Shown: positions 34,024-44,036, numbered from the stretch's first letter. The stretch: DNA of 64,000 nucleotides from Pseudomonas frederiksbergensis (GCF_003732665.1 NZ_MOBP01000002.1:1-64000), one strand, 5' to 3'. Notes: generated from the letters alone by a model not told the origin. Numbers and translations: made by a program.

Positions 34024-34986
34024 ATGCGAAATCTGGACTTGAATTTGCTACGGGTGTTCGACGCAATCATTCGGGAAAAAAATGTCCTGCGGGCGAGTGA
34101 AGTCGTCAGTCTCAGCCCGTCGGCGGTCAGTCATGCACTTTCACGACTCCGGGCGCTGCTCAACGATGAGTTGTTTGTGCGCACGACGAACGGGATGGAG
34201 CCGACCGTTCGGGCACTCGAAATGGCACCACTGGTGCGAGACGCCTTGGTAGCGATCGAACGTGCGGTCGGTCCCAGAGAGTTTGATGCAAGTCATACCA
34301 ATCGCCAGTTCTGTATTGCCGCAACCGACCATATGACAGCAGTGATACTGCCGAACTTTTTGCGGGCGATTTCAACCATCGCGCCTTACGCGAATTTCAC
34401 AGTATTGCCTGCCAGCCGAATCGACCTGACTGCGCAGATTGACGTAGGTCGTGTGGACATTGCCCTTGGCTCGTTCTCTGACATTCCTCACCGGCTGCGC
34501 GAACAAATGCTGTTCAAGGAACACGACATGATGGTGATTGACAAAAATCACTCACTCGCCGACAGCAAGATAGGATTGGACGCTCTATCAAACCTCCCTC
34601 TTCTGGTTGTATCCACAGGCAGCTCGGAAGATGGCGAATTCTCCGAACGCGGTCTGACGCGGCGCACTGAAATGTTTGACCGGAACGCTCTGACAGCCGC
34701 GTTTGCTTCGATCGGAAAACACCCCGACATCAAGATGGTGCAACCGCATTTCCTGGCCGTCCCAAGCCTGCTCTCCGGCACCGAAATGGCCGCGATCGTT
34801 CCAAGCACTCTGGCGAATCTGTTCCACCAATCAGGCGTAGCGTGCGCTTCGCAACTGCCTTGGCAAGCCCCGCCACGTGCCGTGCAAATGGTCTGGCATG
34901 AACGACATACTCACGACCCAGGGCATAGCTGGCTGCGCAGCATGCTATCCAATGCGGCACCGTCTTCGCAGATTGTGGAACCGTAA
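34024..34986 (+). CDS. LysR-family regulator (NodD/SyrM-like branch)
   Basis: The 320-residue protein begins MRNLDLNLLRVFDAIIREKN with LSPSAVSHALSRLRALLNDELFVR, typical of the NodD/LinR-like LysR branch, and an effector domain with VGRVDIALGSF. ATG 34024 is preferred to the TTG two codons earlier. The next plus-strand items are a nitroreductase remnant and an HD protein. A once-intact nitroreductase could have been its target, which is speculation. Confidence 0.85.
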   Translation: MRNLDLNLLRVFDAIIREKNVLRASEVVSLSPSAVSHALSRLRALLNDELFVRTTNGMEPTVRALEMAPLVRDALVAIERAVGPREFDASHTNRQFCIAATDHMTAVILPNFLRAISTIAPYANFTVLPASRIDLTAQIDVGRVDIALGSFSDIPHRLREQMLFKEHDMMVIDKNHSLADSKIGLDALSNLPLLVVSTGSSEDGEFSERGLTRRTEMFDRNALTAAFASIGKHPDIKMVQPHFLAVPSLLSGTEMAAIVPSTLANLFHQSGVACASQLPWQAPPRAVQMVWHERHTHDPGHSWLRSMLSNAAPSSQIVEP

Positions 34987-35184
34987 CCCACGCCCACAGT
35001 AATTGCAGACTGAATGCACGGTGTGCATTTTCATGTGATGAAAATTGCACTTCAGAGACATCAAGTCCGAAACGTAGGGTAGTCAGTGCCTTAATACGTT
35101 AAATGACTGGACGTGAATCATGCCTGACACCCAAACAGAGACGATGCATGAGCTGACTGAAGTCGAGCAGATCATGGTGGGCCG

Positions 35185-35387
35185 CAAAATCGCGAGGACT
35201 GGACACCTGCACGCAAGAGTTCCTCGCTCGCTACCACACCGTTTTTCGTCGCTGCTTGCCGCTGGCTTCTGAAGAGTTGGTGGTGTGCGGCATGGCGATG
35301 GGCTTTGGTGATCCGCAATGGGCCCGGCGGCGTCCGCAAATGCCCAAGGCTTCAATCGAAGCGTTTGCTTCGCTTCACGGCTTCTAA
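35185..35387 (+). pseudogene. C-terminal remnant of a nitroreductase gene
   Basis: In one frame the sequence reads AKSRGLDTCTQEF, RYHTVFR, ELVVCGMAMGFGDP and SIEAFASLHGF, ending at TAA 35385. This is the normal C-terminal third of an FMN-dependent nitroreductase (ARGLDTCPQ, LVCGMALGYADP). No N-terminal two-thirds is present: upstream, the frame breaks at about 35185 and the flanking DNA is unrelated. The gene was lost by deletion. Confidence 0.7.
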
Positions 35388-35441
35388 ACTTTTGTTAAGA
35401 CCGACCAACATCTGTTTTGGCGTATTCGAGAGATAGCACTC

Positions 35442-36089
35442 ATGCCACTGACCGAACGTTTCGATGTAAGCATTCCCGACAGCCAACTGGCCCGGGAAGT
35501 GACTCAACTCATTCGCGACACCGAAAGTGATTTACTGTTTTCACACTCCACACGCGTCTACTTTTGGGGGGCGATGACAGGTAATCGCAAGGACCTGATT
35601 TTTGACCCTGAACTGCTCTATACCGCGGCGATGTTCCATGATGTCGGCCTGACGTCGAAGTACAACAACAGCCAGCTGCGCTTTGAGGTAGACGGCGCCA
35701 ATGCAGCGCGTGACTTTCTGCGCAGTCATGGGATTTGCGCCACGGACGTGGAAAAAGTCTGGAACGCTATCGCGCTTCACACCACCCCGGGCATTCCGGA
35801 ACACATGCATTCCGAAATCGCCCTTCTACAGGCGGGTGCAGGAATGGACGTAGCCGGACGTGGCTTTGAAGAGTTTACCGACGACCAACGAAATGAGGTG
35901 ATTTTGGCCTATCCGCGGGAAGCCGGATTCGCTCACAAGATGATCGACGAATTTTACCTTGGCATGAAACATCGTCCCCAAAGTACCTTCGGCACTTTCA
36001 ACGATGACTTCCTCGCCTATAAGGACCCGGATTTCAAGCGCACAGATCTGTGCAGCATCATCCTCTGTTCACATTGGGAACATCGATAA
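35442..36089 (+). CDS. HD-domain phosphohydrolase, cyanamide hydratase-like
   Basis: The 215-residue protein has HD-fold ligands in order: SHSTRVYFWG, the HD pair in AAMFHDVGL, and IALHTTPGIPEHMHSE. This layout is close to the cyanamide hydratase (Ddi2/CAH) group of HD proteins, which hydrate a nitrile-like bond, rather than to nucleotide phosphohydrolases. There is no signal peptide. It stands alone after the nitroreductase remnant. The exact substrate cannot be read from the sequence. Confidence 0.82.
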   Translation: MPLTERFDVSIPDSQLAREVTQLIRDTESDLLFSHSTRVYFWGAMTGNRKDLIFDPELLYTAAMFHDVGLTSKYNNSQLRFEVDGANAARDFLRSHGICATDVEKVWNAIALHTTPGIPEHMHSEIALLQAGAGMDVAGRGFEEFTDDQRNEVILAYPREAGFAHKMIDEFYLGMKHRPQSTFGTFNDDFLAYKDPDFKRTDLCSIILCSHWEHR

Positions 36090-36170
36090 GCAACCTGTTT
36101 CGCTAATAGAAACTCAACACAGTGCGCCCATCCGCCATATTGCAACCGACTAATAGTCCTACTCATCCAA

Positions 36171-37208
36171 TCAAACAACCCGATTCCGCCCACTCCGCTT
36201 CGCCTGATACAACGCATCATCCGCCCGCACCACCAAACTCTCCACGGTATCCCGCGCTTCAGCCATGGCAACTCCAAACGAAGCCGTCACCGTATCCAGC
36301 ACTTCATTGGTCCCCCGCGCCTTGATCCGCAGCGCCTGAATCTTCTGTCGCAGGACCTCGGCGAAATCACGGGCGGCGCTGAGGTCGGCGCAATCGCGCA
36401 AGATCACACAAAACTCTTCACCACCATAACGAGCGGCAACGGCTTGAGGTGGAAGTGCGGTGCGCAACACTTGGCCGACGTGTTCAAGCACGCGGTCGCC
36501 CAAGGGATGGCCGTATTGGTCGTTGAATTGTTTGAAGTGGTCGATATCCAGCATGACCAGCGCGACGCCTTGCGCGTCGGTGCTCAGTGCCTGTTCCAAC
36601 AGGCGCGAGAAGGTGTTGCGGTTGAGGACTTGGGTCAGGCCGTCGAGGGTGGCGGCGAGTTGGGCGCGTTCGAGTTTGTCGCGCAGGCTTTTGATTTCGT
36701 TTTGCGCCGAGTGCAGTTGCGAGAGGAATCGCTCTTGCTGGTCGTGCATCACCTGGGTGCTGTGTTGCAGTTCGCTGAGCAGTGTCGGCAAGCGCTCATC
36801 GACGGGTTCGGCGAGCATTTGCAGGCAGTGGCCGAGGCTGGTCTGGAAGTTAAGGCTGCCGTTGACGCTTTGGGTGACGTGGCGCTCCATGCCGTCGACC
36901 AGGTTGATCGCTTGCAACTGGCCGGCGCGAGCATCTTCCAGTTCGTCGCGGATGATGTAGTCGCGGAACAGCTTGGACGCGGAGTCCGGTGGGAAGTAAT
37001 CGAAGTCTTTGACGACCCGGTCCAGGTGGCGATTGAGTTCCGGTTCCAGGCCTTTGCTGTAGGTGTACCACAGCGCGTAGTGCACCGGGTTGGGCGCGAT
37101 GTTGTGTCGGACCATGAGCGGCACTGCCTGTTTGAGCAGTGCGGCCGCTTCGCGGTAGTCCTCGGGATACAGTGCTAAAGCAGTCGCATGCAGCTGTGAT
37201 TGGCTCAT
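36171..37208 (-). CDS. Diguanylate cyclase with helical N-terminal domain
   Basis: The 345-residue cytosolic protein has an N-terminal helical region (1-150), a coiled-coil-like stretch (QHSTQVMHDQQERFLSQLH to LRDKLERAQL) and a GGDEF domain from about 185. The active site is GGEEF in ARYGGEEFCVIL. The positions where an RxxD I-site would lie read PPQA, so product inhibition is probably missing, unlike the two other GGDEF proteins in this window. It should make c-di-GMP from GTP. It is monocistronic, followed upstream by a REP pair. Confidence 0.92.
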   Translation of the reverse strand: MSQSQLHATALALYPEDYREAAALLKQAVPLMVRHNIAPNPVHYALWYTYSKGLEPELNRHLDRVVKDFDYFPPDSASKLFRDYIIRDELEDARAGQLQAINLVDGMERHVTQSVNGSLNFQTSLGHCLQMLAEPVDERLPTLLSELQHSTQVMHDQQERFLSQLHSAQNEIKSLRDKLERAQLAATLDGLTQVLNRNTFSRLLEQALSTDAQGVALVMLDIDHFKQFNDQYGHPLGDRVLEHVGQVLRTALPPQAVAARYGGEEFCVILRDCADLSAARDFAEVLRQKIQALRIKARGTNEVLDTVTASFGVAMAEARDTVESLVVRADDALYQAKRSGRNRVV

Positions 37209-37294
37209 GGCATCACTTTTTTTGGATTGTTATTGGCGATTTGCGCGGGAGCATAGCGGTACGTGCATCAAACGGCCATCTCAGTCTTCAACCT

Positions 37295-37381
37295 GTGGGA
37301 GCGGGCTTGCTCGCGAAGGCGGTTTGTCTGTCACATTGCTGCTGAATGTGCCGACGCTTTCGCGAGCAAGCCCGCTTCCAC
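37295..37381. repeat. REP pair (BIME)
   Basis: It has a direct REP at 37295-37317 and an inverted REP at 37359-37381, between the diguanylate cyclase and RidA genes. Confidence 0.88.
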
Positions 37382-37402
37382 TGGGGTATGCGGATATCTG
37401 GA

Positions 37403-37798
37403 TTATTGGCGTCGTACCGCGATGCACTTGATCTCAACCAGCAATACGGGATGGGCCAGTTCGCTGACGCCGATGCAGGTCCAGGCGCACAGGCCTTTGG
37501 GGAACAGGCGGTTTTTCACCTCACGAAACACGGCCATGTGCTGCGCCATATCGACGTGGTAGGTGGTCATCTCGACCACATCCTCAAAGGTACAGCCCCC
37601 CGCCTCCAGCACTTGGTTCAGGTTTTCCCAGGCGCAGATGAATTGCTGCTCTGGGTCTGCGATCACTTGCAGGTCAGGCGTGCGGCCCACTTGGCCGGCG
37701 CAGTACAGGGTGTCGCCGACCTTGACCGCCGGGGCATAACCCGCGCGTTCGACGATGGGCCGCATGGCTTCGGGAATGATGATTTCACGATCAGGCAT
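37403..37798 (-). CDS. RidA-family protein
   Basis: The 131-residue protein has the RidA fold ([46 protein letters not shown]). At the usual catalytic Arg site it reads [12 protein letters not shown], so the canonical Arg is absent. ATG 37798 overlaps the stop of the upstream LysR gene by eight bases (ATGCCTGA), so the two are translationally coupled. This puts regulator and enzyme in one operon, in contrast to the divergent LysR/RidA pair at 18.7-20.1 kb. Confidence 0.85.
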   Translation of the reverse strand: MPDREIIIPEAMRPIVERAGYAPAVKVGDTLYCAGQVGRTPDLQVIADPEQQFICAWENLNQVLEAGGCTFEDVVEMTTYHVDMAQHMAVFREVKNRLFPKGLCAWTCIGVSELAHPVLLVEIKCIAVRRQ

Positions 37799-38711
37799 TG
37801 CTGAGTCTCCGAGTGTGGGTGTCGCCCACTTCATGAATCACGCCGATCAGGGCGCGCAGCCCGGCGGGCAGGTGTCGATGGCCGGAATAATAGAGGGACA
37901 ATCCCGGCGACGCTGCCGACCATTGCTCCAGTACCTTGACCACCCGGCCACTGGCCAGGTCATCGGTAACGTACCACTCGGGCAGTTGCGCCAGGCCCAA
38001 GCCCTGCCGCACCGCTTCGAGCATAAGGATGGGCGTATCCAGCACCAACGGGCCTTGCACTTCAACCCTCAATGCCTGGCCGTCCTGCATGAATTCCCAC
38101 GGTGATGGCACGCCGCTGGGCAGTCGGGCGCGCACGCACGGGTGGCTCGCGAGATCGTCCGGGGTGACGGGTGCGGGATGCTGGCTCAAGTAATCCGCCG
38201 AAGCCACCACCACCATCGGCACGTCATCGCTGATGGGCACGCGAATCATGTCCTTGGGCACTTTTGAACTCACCCGCAGACCCGCATCGAACCCCTCGGC
38301 GATGATATCCACCATCCGCCCCTCGGTCGAAATGTCCACCGTCATGGCGGGATAACGCCGCAGGAATGTCAGCAGAATCGGCTGGAAAATCATCAACGCC
38401 GCCCCGAGGGAACTGTTGATGCGCAGGGTGCCGCTGGGCATGGACGGGTGTTCAAGCAGGGTCGCCATCGCGTCCTGGATATGCGCGACCGCCGGCCCGA
38501 TCTGGTCCACGAATGTTTGTCCCGCCTCCGTCAGGGAAACGCTGCGTGTGGTGCGATGGAACAATCGGGTGCCGAGCCTGGCTTCCAGCCCGGCCACGGC
38601 ATTACTGACGGCGGTGGTCGACATGTCCAGTTCCACCGCCGCCGCCCGGAAGCCGTTGCGCCTGGCCACGGCCAGCACCACTTCCAGCTCTGTCAGGCCA
38701 CTTTTATACAT
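37791..38711 (-). CDS. LysR-family regulator coupled to RidA
   Basis: The 306-residue protein has a winged helix with [30 protein letters not shown] and an effector domain with [13 protein letters not shown] and FDAGLRV. It is first in an operon with the RidA gene, and divergent from an aldehyde dehydrogenase at 38817 with about 105 bases between. It may regulate both directions. The ligand is unknown. Confidence 0.88.
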   Translation of the reverse strand: MYKSGLTELEVVLAVARRNGFRAAAVELDMSTTAVSNAVAGLEARLGTRLFHRTTRSVSLTEAGQTFVDQIGPAVAHIQDAMATLLEHPSMPSGTLRINSSLGAALMIFQPILLTFLRRYPAMTVDISTEGRMVDIIAEGFDAGLRVSSKVPKDMIRVPISDDVPMVVVASADYLSQHPAPVTPDDLASHPCVRARLPSGVPSPWEFMQDGQALRVEVQGPLVLDTPILMLEAVRQGLGLAQLPEWYVTDDLASGRVVKVLEQWSAASPGLSLYYSGHRHLPAGLRALIGVIHEVGDTHTRRLSNA

Positions 38712-38816
38712 AGTTCCGTTTTCCGAAATAACTCATCCGCATTTGATCACATTATCAAAACAGTAGTGAGCGCTTAGATTGTAGGTCTACCGCCACAACA
38801 CAGCCGGAGCCTCACC

Positions 38817-40250
38817 ATGCACACCCTCCATCAAGCCTACATCGACGGCGCGTTCGTTCCCGTGATGGGAAGTGAAGTTGTCGAGTGCATCAACCCGGCG
38901 ACGCAAGCGCTGATCGGCACAGTCACCCTGGCCAACCGTGAAGACGCCAAACGAGCGATCGCTGCCGCGCAACGTGCTCAAGTGGCGCTGGGCCGCACCA
39001 CCAAGGCCGAGCGGATCGACATGCTGCTGCGTCTGCAAGCAGCCGTGCTGGCGAGCACCGAACAGATTCGTGACAGCGCTATCGAGGAGTACGGCGCGCC
39101 TTTTGCCCGTGCGCAATGGGTCAGCCAATATGCCTCGCAGTGTTTCGCCAGCGCCGCGCAAACCCTGCGGGACTATGAACTGGTTCGGCCGATGGGCAGC
39201 GCCACTGTCTTTATGGAAGCCGTGGGCGTCGCCGGCCTGATAGCCCCGTGGAACAGCACCGCCGGCACGATTTGCAGCAAACTGGCCTCCGCGATTGCCG
39301 CCGGGTGTGCGTCGGTGATCAAACCGAGTGAGCTGAGCGCCCTGCAAACCCAGGTGCTCGCTCAAGCGCTGGATCGTGCGGGTTTGCCCAACGGCGTGTT
39401 CAACATCCTGCTGGGACGCGGCAATGACGTGGGCGACGAAATCAGCACCAGCCCGCACATTGCCAAAATCTCGTTCACCGGTTCCACCTCGACCGGCAAG
39501 TTGATTGCTCACGCCGGCATCGAAACCATGAAACGCGTGAGCCTGGCGCTGACGGGCAAGTCCGCCTCTATCGTGCTCGACGACGCGAACCTCGATACAG
39601 CGATCCCCCTGGCACTGAATGCCGCCTTCATGAACAACGGCCAGGCCTGCGTCGCCGGCACACGTCTGCTGGTGCCGCGAGCAGCCTTGAACAACGTCAT
39701 CGAGCGGGTGAAAACCTTCGTCGGCGCGATGGTCGTGGGCGATCCACACGACCCCGCCACCGCCATCGGACCTCTGGTCAATCAGGCGCAATACGACCGC
39801 GTCCAGGGTTTTATCCGGCGCGGCCTGGAGCAAGGTGCAACCCTCGTCATCGGCGGCGAAGGCCGGCCCGCCGGGCTTGAAAAGGGTTACTTCGTCAAGC
39901 CAACGGTGTTTGCCGACGTCAGCAATGAGATGGACATCGCACGGGAAGAAATCTTTGGCCCGGTGCTGTCAATCCTCGTCTACGACCACGAAGAACACGC
40001 CATCGACATCGCCAACGCCAGCCCTTACGGCTTACAAGCCTATGTGTTTTCTCAGGACCAGAAACGCGCCGAGCGCATCGCCTCCCGATTGGAGGCTGGC
40101 ACGGTGTTGATCAACCGAATTGTTCCGGAGCTGCTCGCCCCTTTCGGCGGGGTCAAGCAGTCCGGGGTCGGCCGAGAGTTCGGGGTCTTTGGCCTGGAGG
40201 CGTTTCTCGAAGCCAAAACGGTTGCAGCGGACGCGCCCTTGCTTACTTGA
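38817..40250 (+). CDS. Aldehyde dehydrogenase family protein lacking the general-base Glu
   Basis: The 477-residue protein has the full ALDH fold: GLIAPWNSTAG with the oxyanion Asn, VIKPSELSALQ, ISFTGSTSTGK and the nucleophile C278 in NNGQACVAGTR. Late in the sequence are EEIFGPVLS and FGGVKQSGVGRE. The position 34 residues before the Cys, normally Glu in LELGGKS or LELTGKS, is Ala 244 (SLALTGKS). One A-to-C change would convert GAG to GCG. The loss of this base should slow thioester hydrolysis strongly, so it may be impaired or altered in activity. Its 3' end overlaps a convergent regulator by eight bases. Confidence 0.88.
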   Translation: MHTLHQAYIDGAFVPVMGSEVVECINPATQALIGTVTLANREDAKRAIAAAQRAQVALGRTTKAERIDMLLRLQAAVLASTEQIRDSAIEEYGAPFARAQWVSQYASQCFASAAQTLRDYELVRPMGSATVFMEAVGVAGLIAPWNSTAGTICSKLASAIAAGCASVIKPSELSALQTQVLAQALDRAGLPNGVFNILLGRGNDVGDEISTSPHIAKISFTGSTSTGKLIAHAGIETMKRVSLALTGKSASIVLDDANLDTAIPLALNAAFMNNGQACVAGTRLLVPRAALNNVIERVKTFVGAMVVGDPHDPATAIGPLVNQAQYDRVQGFIRRGLEQGATLVIGGEGRPAGLEKGYFVKPTVFADVSNEMDIAREEIFGPVLSILVYDHEEHAIDIANASPYGLQAYVFSQDQKRAERIASRLEAGTVLINRIVPELLAPFGGVKQSGVGREFGVFGLEAFLEAKTVAADAPLLT

Positions 40251-41225
40251 CCAGCCGCGTTTCCTTGGACGGTCGATAGCCAAAGTACGAGCTGTAGCAC
40301 TTGCTGAAATGACTCGGCGACACAAAACCACAGGCCACCAACACATCGACCTGGGACAGTTCTGTGTGTTGCAGCAGGCGCCGCGCTTCGGTGATGCGCA
40401 GTTCCATGTAATAGCGTTGCGGCGTGGTGCCTAGTTGCTCCTTGAACAAACGCTCCAGTTGCCGACGGGAACGGCCGGCGTAGACCGCCAGTTGTTCCAG
40501 CTCCAGCGGCTCTTCGAGGTTGGCGTCCATCAGCTTCACCACCTCGCGCAACGGTGCGCTGACGCAGATGTTTTCCGTCGGTTTGATCCGCCGGTAGCGT
40601 GATTCTTCGAACGCCAGGATGTCTTCGATGCCTTCGACCAGGGCCTTGTCGTGCAGGCTTTTGATCCAGTCCAGCGCCATGTGGAAAGCCCCGGAAGGAC
40701 TGGACGCCGTGAGCCGGTCGCGGTCAATAACGTAAGGCTCGCTGGTGACTTGCGCGGCCTTGGCGATTTCCGCCAGTGCCGGGCGATGTTCCGGGTGAAT
40801 GGCGCAACGGTAGCCGTCGAGCAGACCGGCGCTGCCGAGGAACCAGGCGCCGTTCCACAATCCGGCCAGGATCAGGCCATGATCGGCCGCATTTCTCAGC
40901 AGATGGATCAGCTCTTCGTTGGCTTTGAGTTCGGTGCGGTAGCCACCGCAAATGACCAGCAGGTCCAGGTCTTGAATCCCGACACCGTCAAAACGCGCGT
41001 CGGGACGAATGACCAGGCCCAGGTCGCTGATGACTTCGCCATCGCTCAGGCCGAAGGTGCGGGTGGAGAACAATCCGGGGCGCAGCAGGTTGGCGGTGAC
41101 GATGGTGTCCAGCGCCTGGGTGAAGGCCGGCAGGGAGAAATGCTCCAACAGCAAAAACCTGTGCGCGCCACGGGCACGGGCGCGTCGGGTTGCTCATTCA
41201 GATAGCGGAGATTCTTGCCTTTCAT
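40243..41225 (-). pseudogene. GlxA-type AraC regulator, frameshifted near the N-terminus
   Basis: The main frame encodes a DJ-1/PfpI-like domain (LLVICGGYRTE, LAGLWNGAWFLGSAGLL) and a C-terminal AraC double helix-turn-helix (LEQLAVYAGRSRRQLERLF, VACGFVSPSHFSKCY). It has no ATG of its own. The start, MKGKNLRYLNEQPDAPVPVA, lies in another frame that meets it at a run of five T (41153-41157, A5 on the plus strand). One extra T restores RTGFLLLEHFSL and a normal length of about 327 residues. Either the gene is recently broken or the base was missed in sequencing. It may regulate the convergent aldehyde dehydrogenase or the MFS gene behind it. Confidence 0.75.
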
Positions 41226-41384
41226 GCCTCCGCTGAATTGCCGTCGTTCGATCAAGGTCTGGGTCACTCGGTTACGTTAACGAACAGGTGCTTTGATAAG
41301 CACCATGCTAACCGGCAGCCGCGTAAAAAGCGCTTCTCTCTTTTTTTTGCTTGAACATGTTTAGGCGGTGCGACAGCTGACGCC

Positions 41385-41466
41385 TTCGCGAGCAAGCCCG
41401 CTCCCACATTTGATCGCATTCCCATGAAAGGACACGGTCACCTGTGGGAGCGGGCTTGCTCGCGAA
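41385..41466. repeat. REP pair, outward orientation
   Basis: An inverted REP (41385-41407) precedes a direct REP (41444-41466), the opposite order to the other doublets. Confidence 0.85.
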
Positions 41467-41503
41467 GACGGCGGCACAGCCACCATCAATCCACCAACCT
41501 ATC

Positions 41504-42907
41504 TCACAGGTCAGTGATTTCCTTGTGCTGCGGCACCAGCGCTTTCATCACGCTCCACGCCACCAGGTAGGCCATTGCGCAGATGGCAAACATGATCATG
41601 TAGCCGGTATGAATGTCGTTGATCGATTTGTAGTAGTCGAACACCCAACCACCGATCTTGGTCATTACCACACCGCCCAAGCCGCCGGCCATGCCGCCAA
41701 TCCCCACCACCGAAGCGACGGTTTTTTGCGGGAACATGTCGGACACGGTGGTGAAGATATTGCACGACCACGCCTGGTGCGCCGAGGCGCCAATACCGAT
41801 CAGCAACACCGGCACCCAGAAGCTGATGTAGCCGAACGGCTGCGCCAGCAACACCACCAGCGGGAACAGCGCGATCACCAGCATGGCTTTCATGCGACCG
41901 TCGTACGGCTTATCGCCCCGCGCCATGAAGTAACTCGGGAACCAGCCGCCGCCGATGCTGCCAACCATGGTCATGCTGTAAAGCACGGCCAGCGGAACCA
42001 CGATATCCGGGCCTTTCATGCCGTATTGCGCCGACAGGTAGGTCGGCAGCCAGAACAGGAAGAACCACCACACGCCATCGGTCATGAACTTGCCGAAGGC
42101 AAAGGCCCAGGTCTGGCGGTAGGTCAGCAACTTGAACCACGAGACTTTCTTGACCACTTCGCCCGCCACCGGGGTGGCGATCACTTGCACCGGTTCATCG
42201 CTGCGGATGTACGCCAGTTCCGCCGCCGACAGGCGTTTCTGCTGCTCCGGCTTCTGGTACAGCGCGATCCACACCGCCACCCAGATGAAGCCCAACATGC
42301 CGATGACGATAAACGCCGCTTCCCAGCCCCACAGGCCGGCAATCAACGGCACGCAGATCGGCGCCAGGATCGCGCCGACGTTGGCACCGGAGTTGAAGAT
42401 GCCGGTGGCGAACGAGCGTTCTTTCTTCGGAAAGTATTCGGCGGTGGCCTTGATCGCGATCGGGAAGTTACCCGCCTCGCCAATCGCCAGCACCGCCCGG
42501 GACAGCATGAAGCCGGCAATCGAAACCGGAATGACCGCCAGGCCGAACGCGCTGCACACCGCAGCGATCCCCTCGCCCATCGGCACCGCAAACGCATGCA
42601 TGATCGCGCCCGTCGACCAGATGCCGATCGCTACCACGAACGCGGTTTTGGTGCCGATCTTGTCGACCACACGCCCGGCGAACAGCATCGAAATCGCATA
42701 GACAAACTGGAACACCGAAGCAATGTTGGCGTAATCAGTATTACTCCAACCAAATTCCGTCGACAGGCCAGGCGCCAACAGGCTGAGCACCTGGCGGTCG
42801 AGGTAATTGACGGTAGTCGCAAAGAACAACAGCGCGCAGATCGTCCAGCGGTATTTGCCTACGGCCTGGCCGACGCGTTGCGCATTGATGGGCTCATTCA
42901 GATTCAT
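41504..42907 (-). CDS. MFS transporter, hexuronate/organic anion (ACS) family
   Basis: The 467-residue protein has 12 helices and ExuT-like motifs: NYLDRQVLSLLAPGLSTEFG in helix 1, FAGRVVDKIGTK, a GEAGNFPIAIKATAEYFPKK segment and WWFFLFWLPTYLSAQYG. Members import hexuronates, galactonate, glucarate or related acids with protons. No catabolic genes flank it, so the substrate stays open. The 476-base upstream region may hold an operator. Confidence 0.87.
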   Translation of the reverse strand: MNLNEPINAQRVGQAVGKYRWTICALLFFATTVNYLDRQVLSLLAPGLSTEFGWSNTDYANIASVFQFVYAISMLFAGRVVDKIGTKTAFVVAIGIWSTGAIMHAFAVPMGEGIAAVCSAFGLAVIPVSIAGFMLSRAVLAIGEAGNFPIAIKATAEYFPKKERSFATGIFNSGANVGAILAPICVPLIAGLWGWEAAFIVIGMLGFIWVAVWIALYQKPEQQKRLSAAELAYIRSDEPVQVIATPVAGEVVKKVSWFKLLTYRQTWAFAFGKFMTDGVWWFFLFWLPTYLSAQYGMKGPDIVVPLAVLYSMTMVGSIGGGWFPSYFMARGDKPYDGRMKAMLVIALFPLVVLLAQPFGYISFWVPVLLIGIGASAHQAWSCNIFTTVSDMFPQKTVASVVGIGGMAGGLGGVVMTKIGGWVFDYYKSINDIHTGYMIMFAICAMAYLVAWSVMKALVPQHKEITDL

Positions 42908-43383
42908 GGCATCACTTTATTATTGGATTAGGGTGATGAACTCTCGACAACCTTGTGAGAGTGCAGGTGCACGTGCTCCACGCCCGGCGGCTGGAGTGAG
43001 ACCTGTCAGTGCTATGAGGCGTTGGGCGGAACTGTCGCCTGCAAGGGACCGGACTGTGCGTTAAGGCAAACAGTCAGGATCGAACCATCGGAGGCGGCAT
43101 TCGGGGAGGCGAGTACGCAGGTTGGATTCATGATGGGGTCGACACTCTTTTTTATTTTTAGGGTTCAACAGTCGATCTATCGTCTGTCGTCGTACAACTG
43201 TGCCTTTTATAACGAGGCTGATACCGGGCTGTCAATCTGAAAGATGGCCGTTCGTCATGACAACGCTTGTGCTGTTATTGGCCGGATGCGCTGATCGGCG
43301 CTGCTTCAGCTTGCGGATTATTCAAAGACTGAGCGCAACAAGGATAAATGAGCACCGTTGTACGACGACTCACATCCAAAAGA
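42908..43383. other. Intergenic region, no gene supported
   Basis: This is the promoter region of the minus-strand MFS gene followed by the 3' flank of the phosphodiesterase. Short frames here lack ribosome sites and recognisable products. No REP or terminator hairpin stands out. Confidence 0.45.
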
Positions 43384-43842
43384 TTATTCCACCAACGAAA
43401 CCAGATGCGGCTCGATTGAAGTCGCCAGCACTTCAGCAAGCGCCAGTGTCACCGGCAGTTTGAAGCGCCGCCGCCCTGCACTGCCGGGGTTGAGATAAAG
43501 CCGCTCGCCCCGCCACTCGATCAGCGGCTTATGGGAATGGCCGGTAATCACCATCCTGACGTCCGCATCGAGCTCAACGGGGACATCGGCGATGTCATGC
43601 AACAACAGCGTCTTCCAGCCATTGACCTCGAAATAAAGAAGATCTGGAATCTGATGGGCCCAAGGCGCCTCAAGGTCGTTGTTCCCGCGCACGACATATA
43701 ACGGCGCGATGGCCCTGAGTTGATCAAGGATTTGCGCGCTACCGATGTCGCCCGCATGAACGATCCGCTCACAGCCCTCGAGCGCCGCCACCGCTTCGGG
43801 ACGGAGCAAGCCATGGGTGTCGGAAATCACGCCGATTTTCAT
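43384..43842 (-). CDS. YfcE/MJ0936-type metallophosphoesterase
   Basis: The 152-residue protein has the calcineurin-like metal motifs in order: GVISDTHG, HAGDIGS, RGNNDLE and ITGHSHKPL, ending with LNPGSAGRRRF. Such proteins hydrolyse phosphodiesters with two metal ions in the cytosol. The length is typical of the small YfcE group. It is monocistronic. Confidence 0.9.
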   Translation of the reverse strand: MKIGVISDTHGLLRPEAVAALEGCERIVHAGDIGSAQILDQLRAIAPLYVVRGNNDLEAPWAHQIPDLLYFEVNGWKTLLLHDIADVPVELDADVRMVITGHSHKPLIEWRGERLYLNPGSAGRRRFKLPVTLALAEVLATSIEPHLVSLVE

Positions 43843-44036
43843 GTAAGGCTCCAGATAGATGAATGACCGCGCCGTCGGTCATTGCCATTGAACTCTCGCC
43901 CCAGGGCCACCGTCCAGCGCGCCCTGAGACCCGCAATCTTCCCCACTTAAATCAATAAGTAACAACGCCTGAAAATGCTTTGAATTTTTTTCTGGCGCCA
44001 CCACTCCCTTGTCTATGAGCAAATGGAGGGGGCCTC

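Noticed and set aside
41444..42931. Open frame of 495 codons on the plus strand
   Set aside because: It is a His/Arg/Gln-rich shadow of the MFS transporter gene on the other strand.
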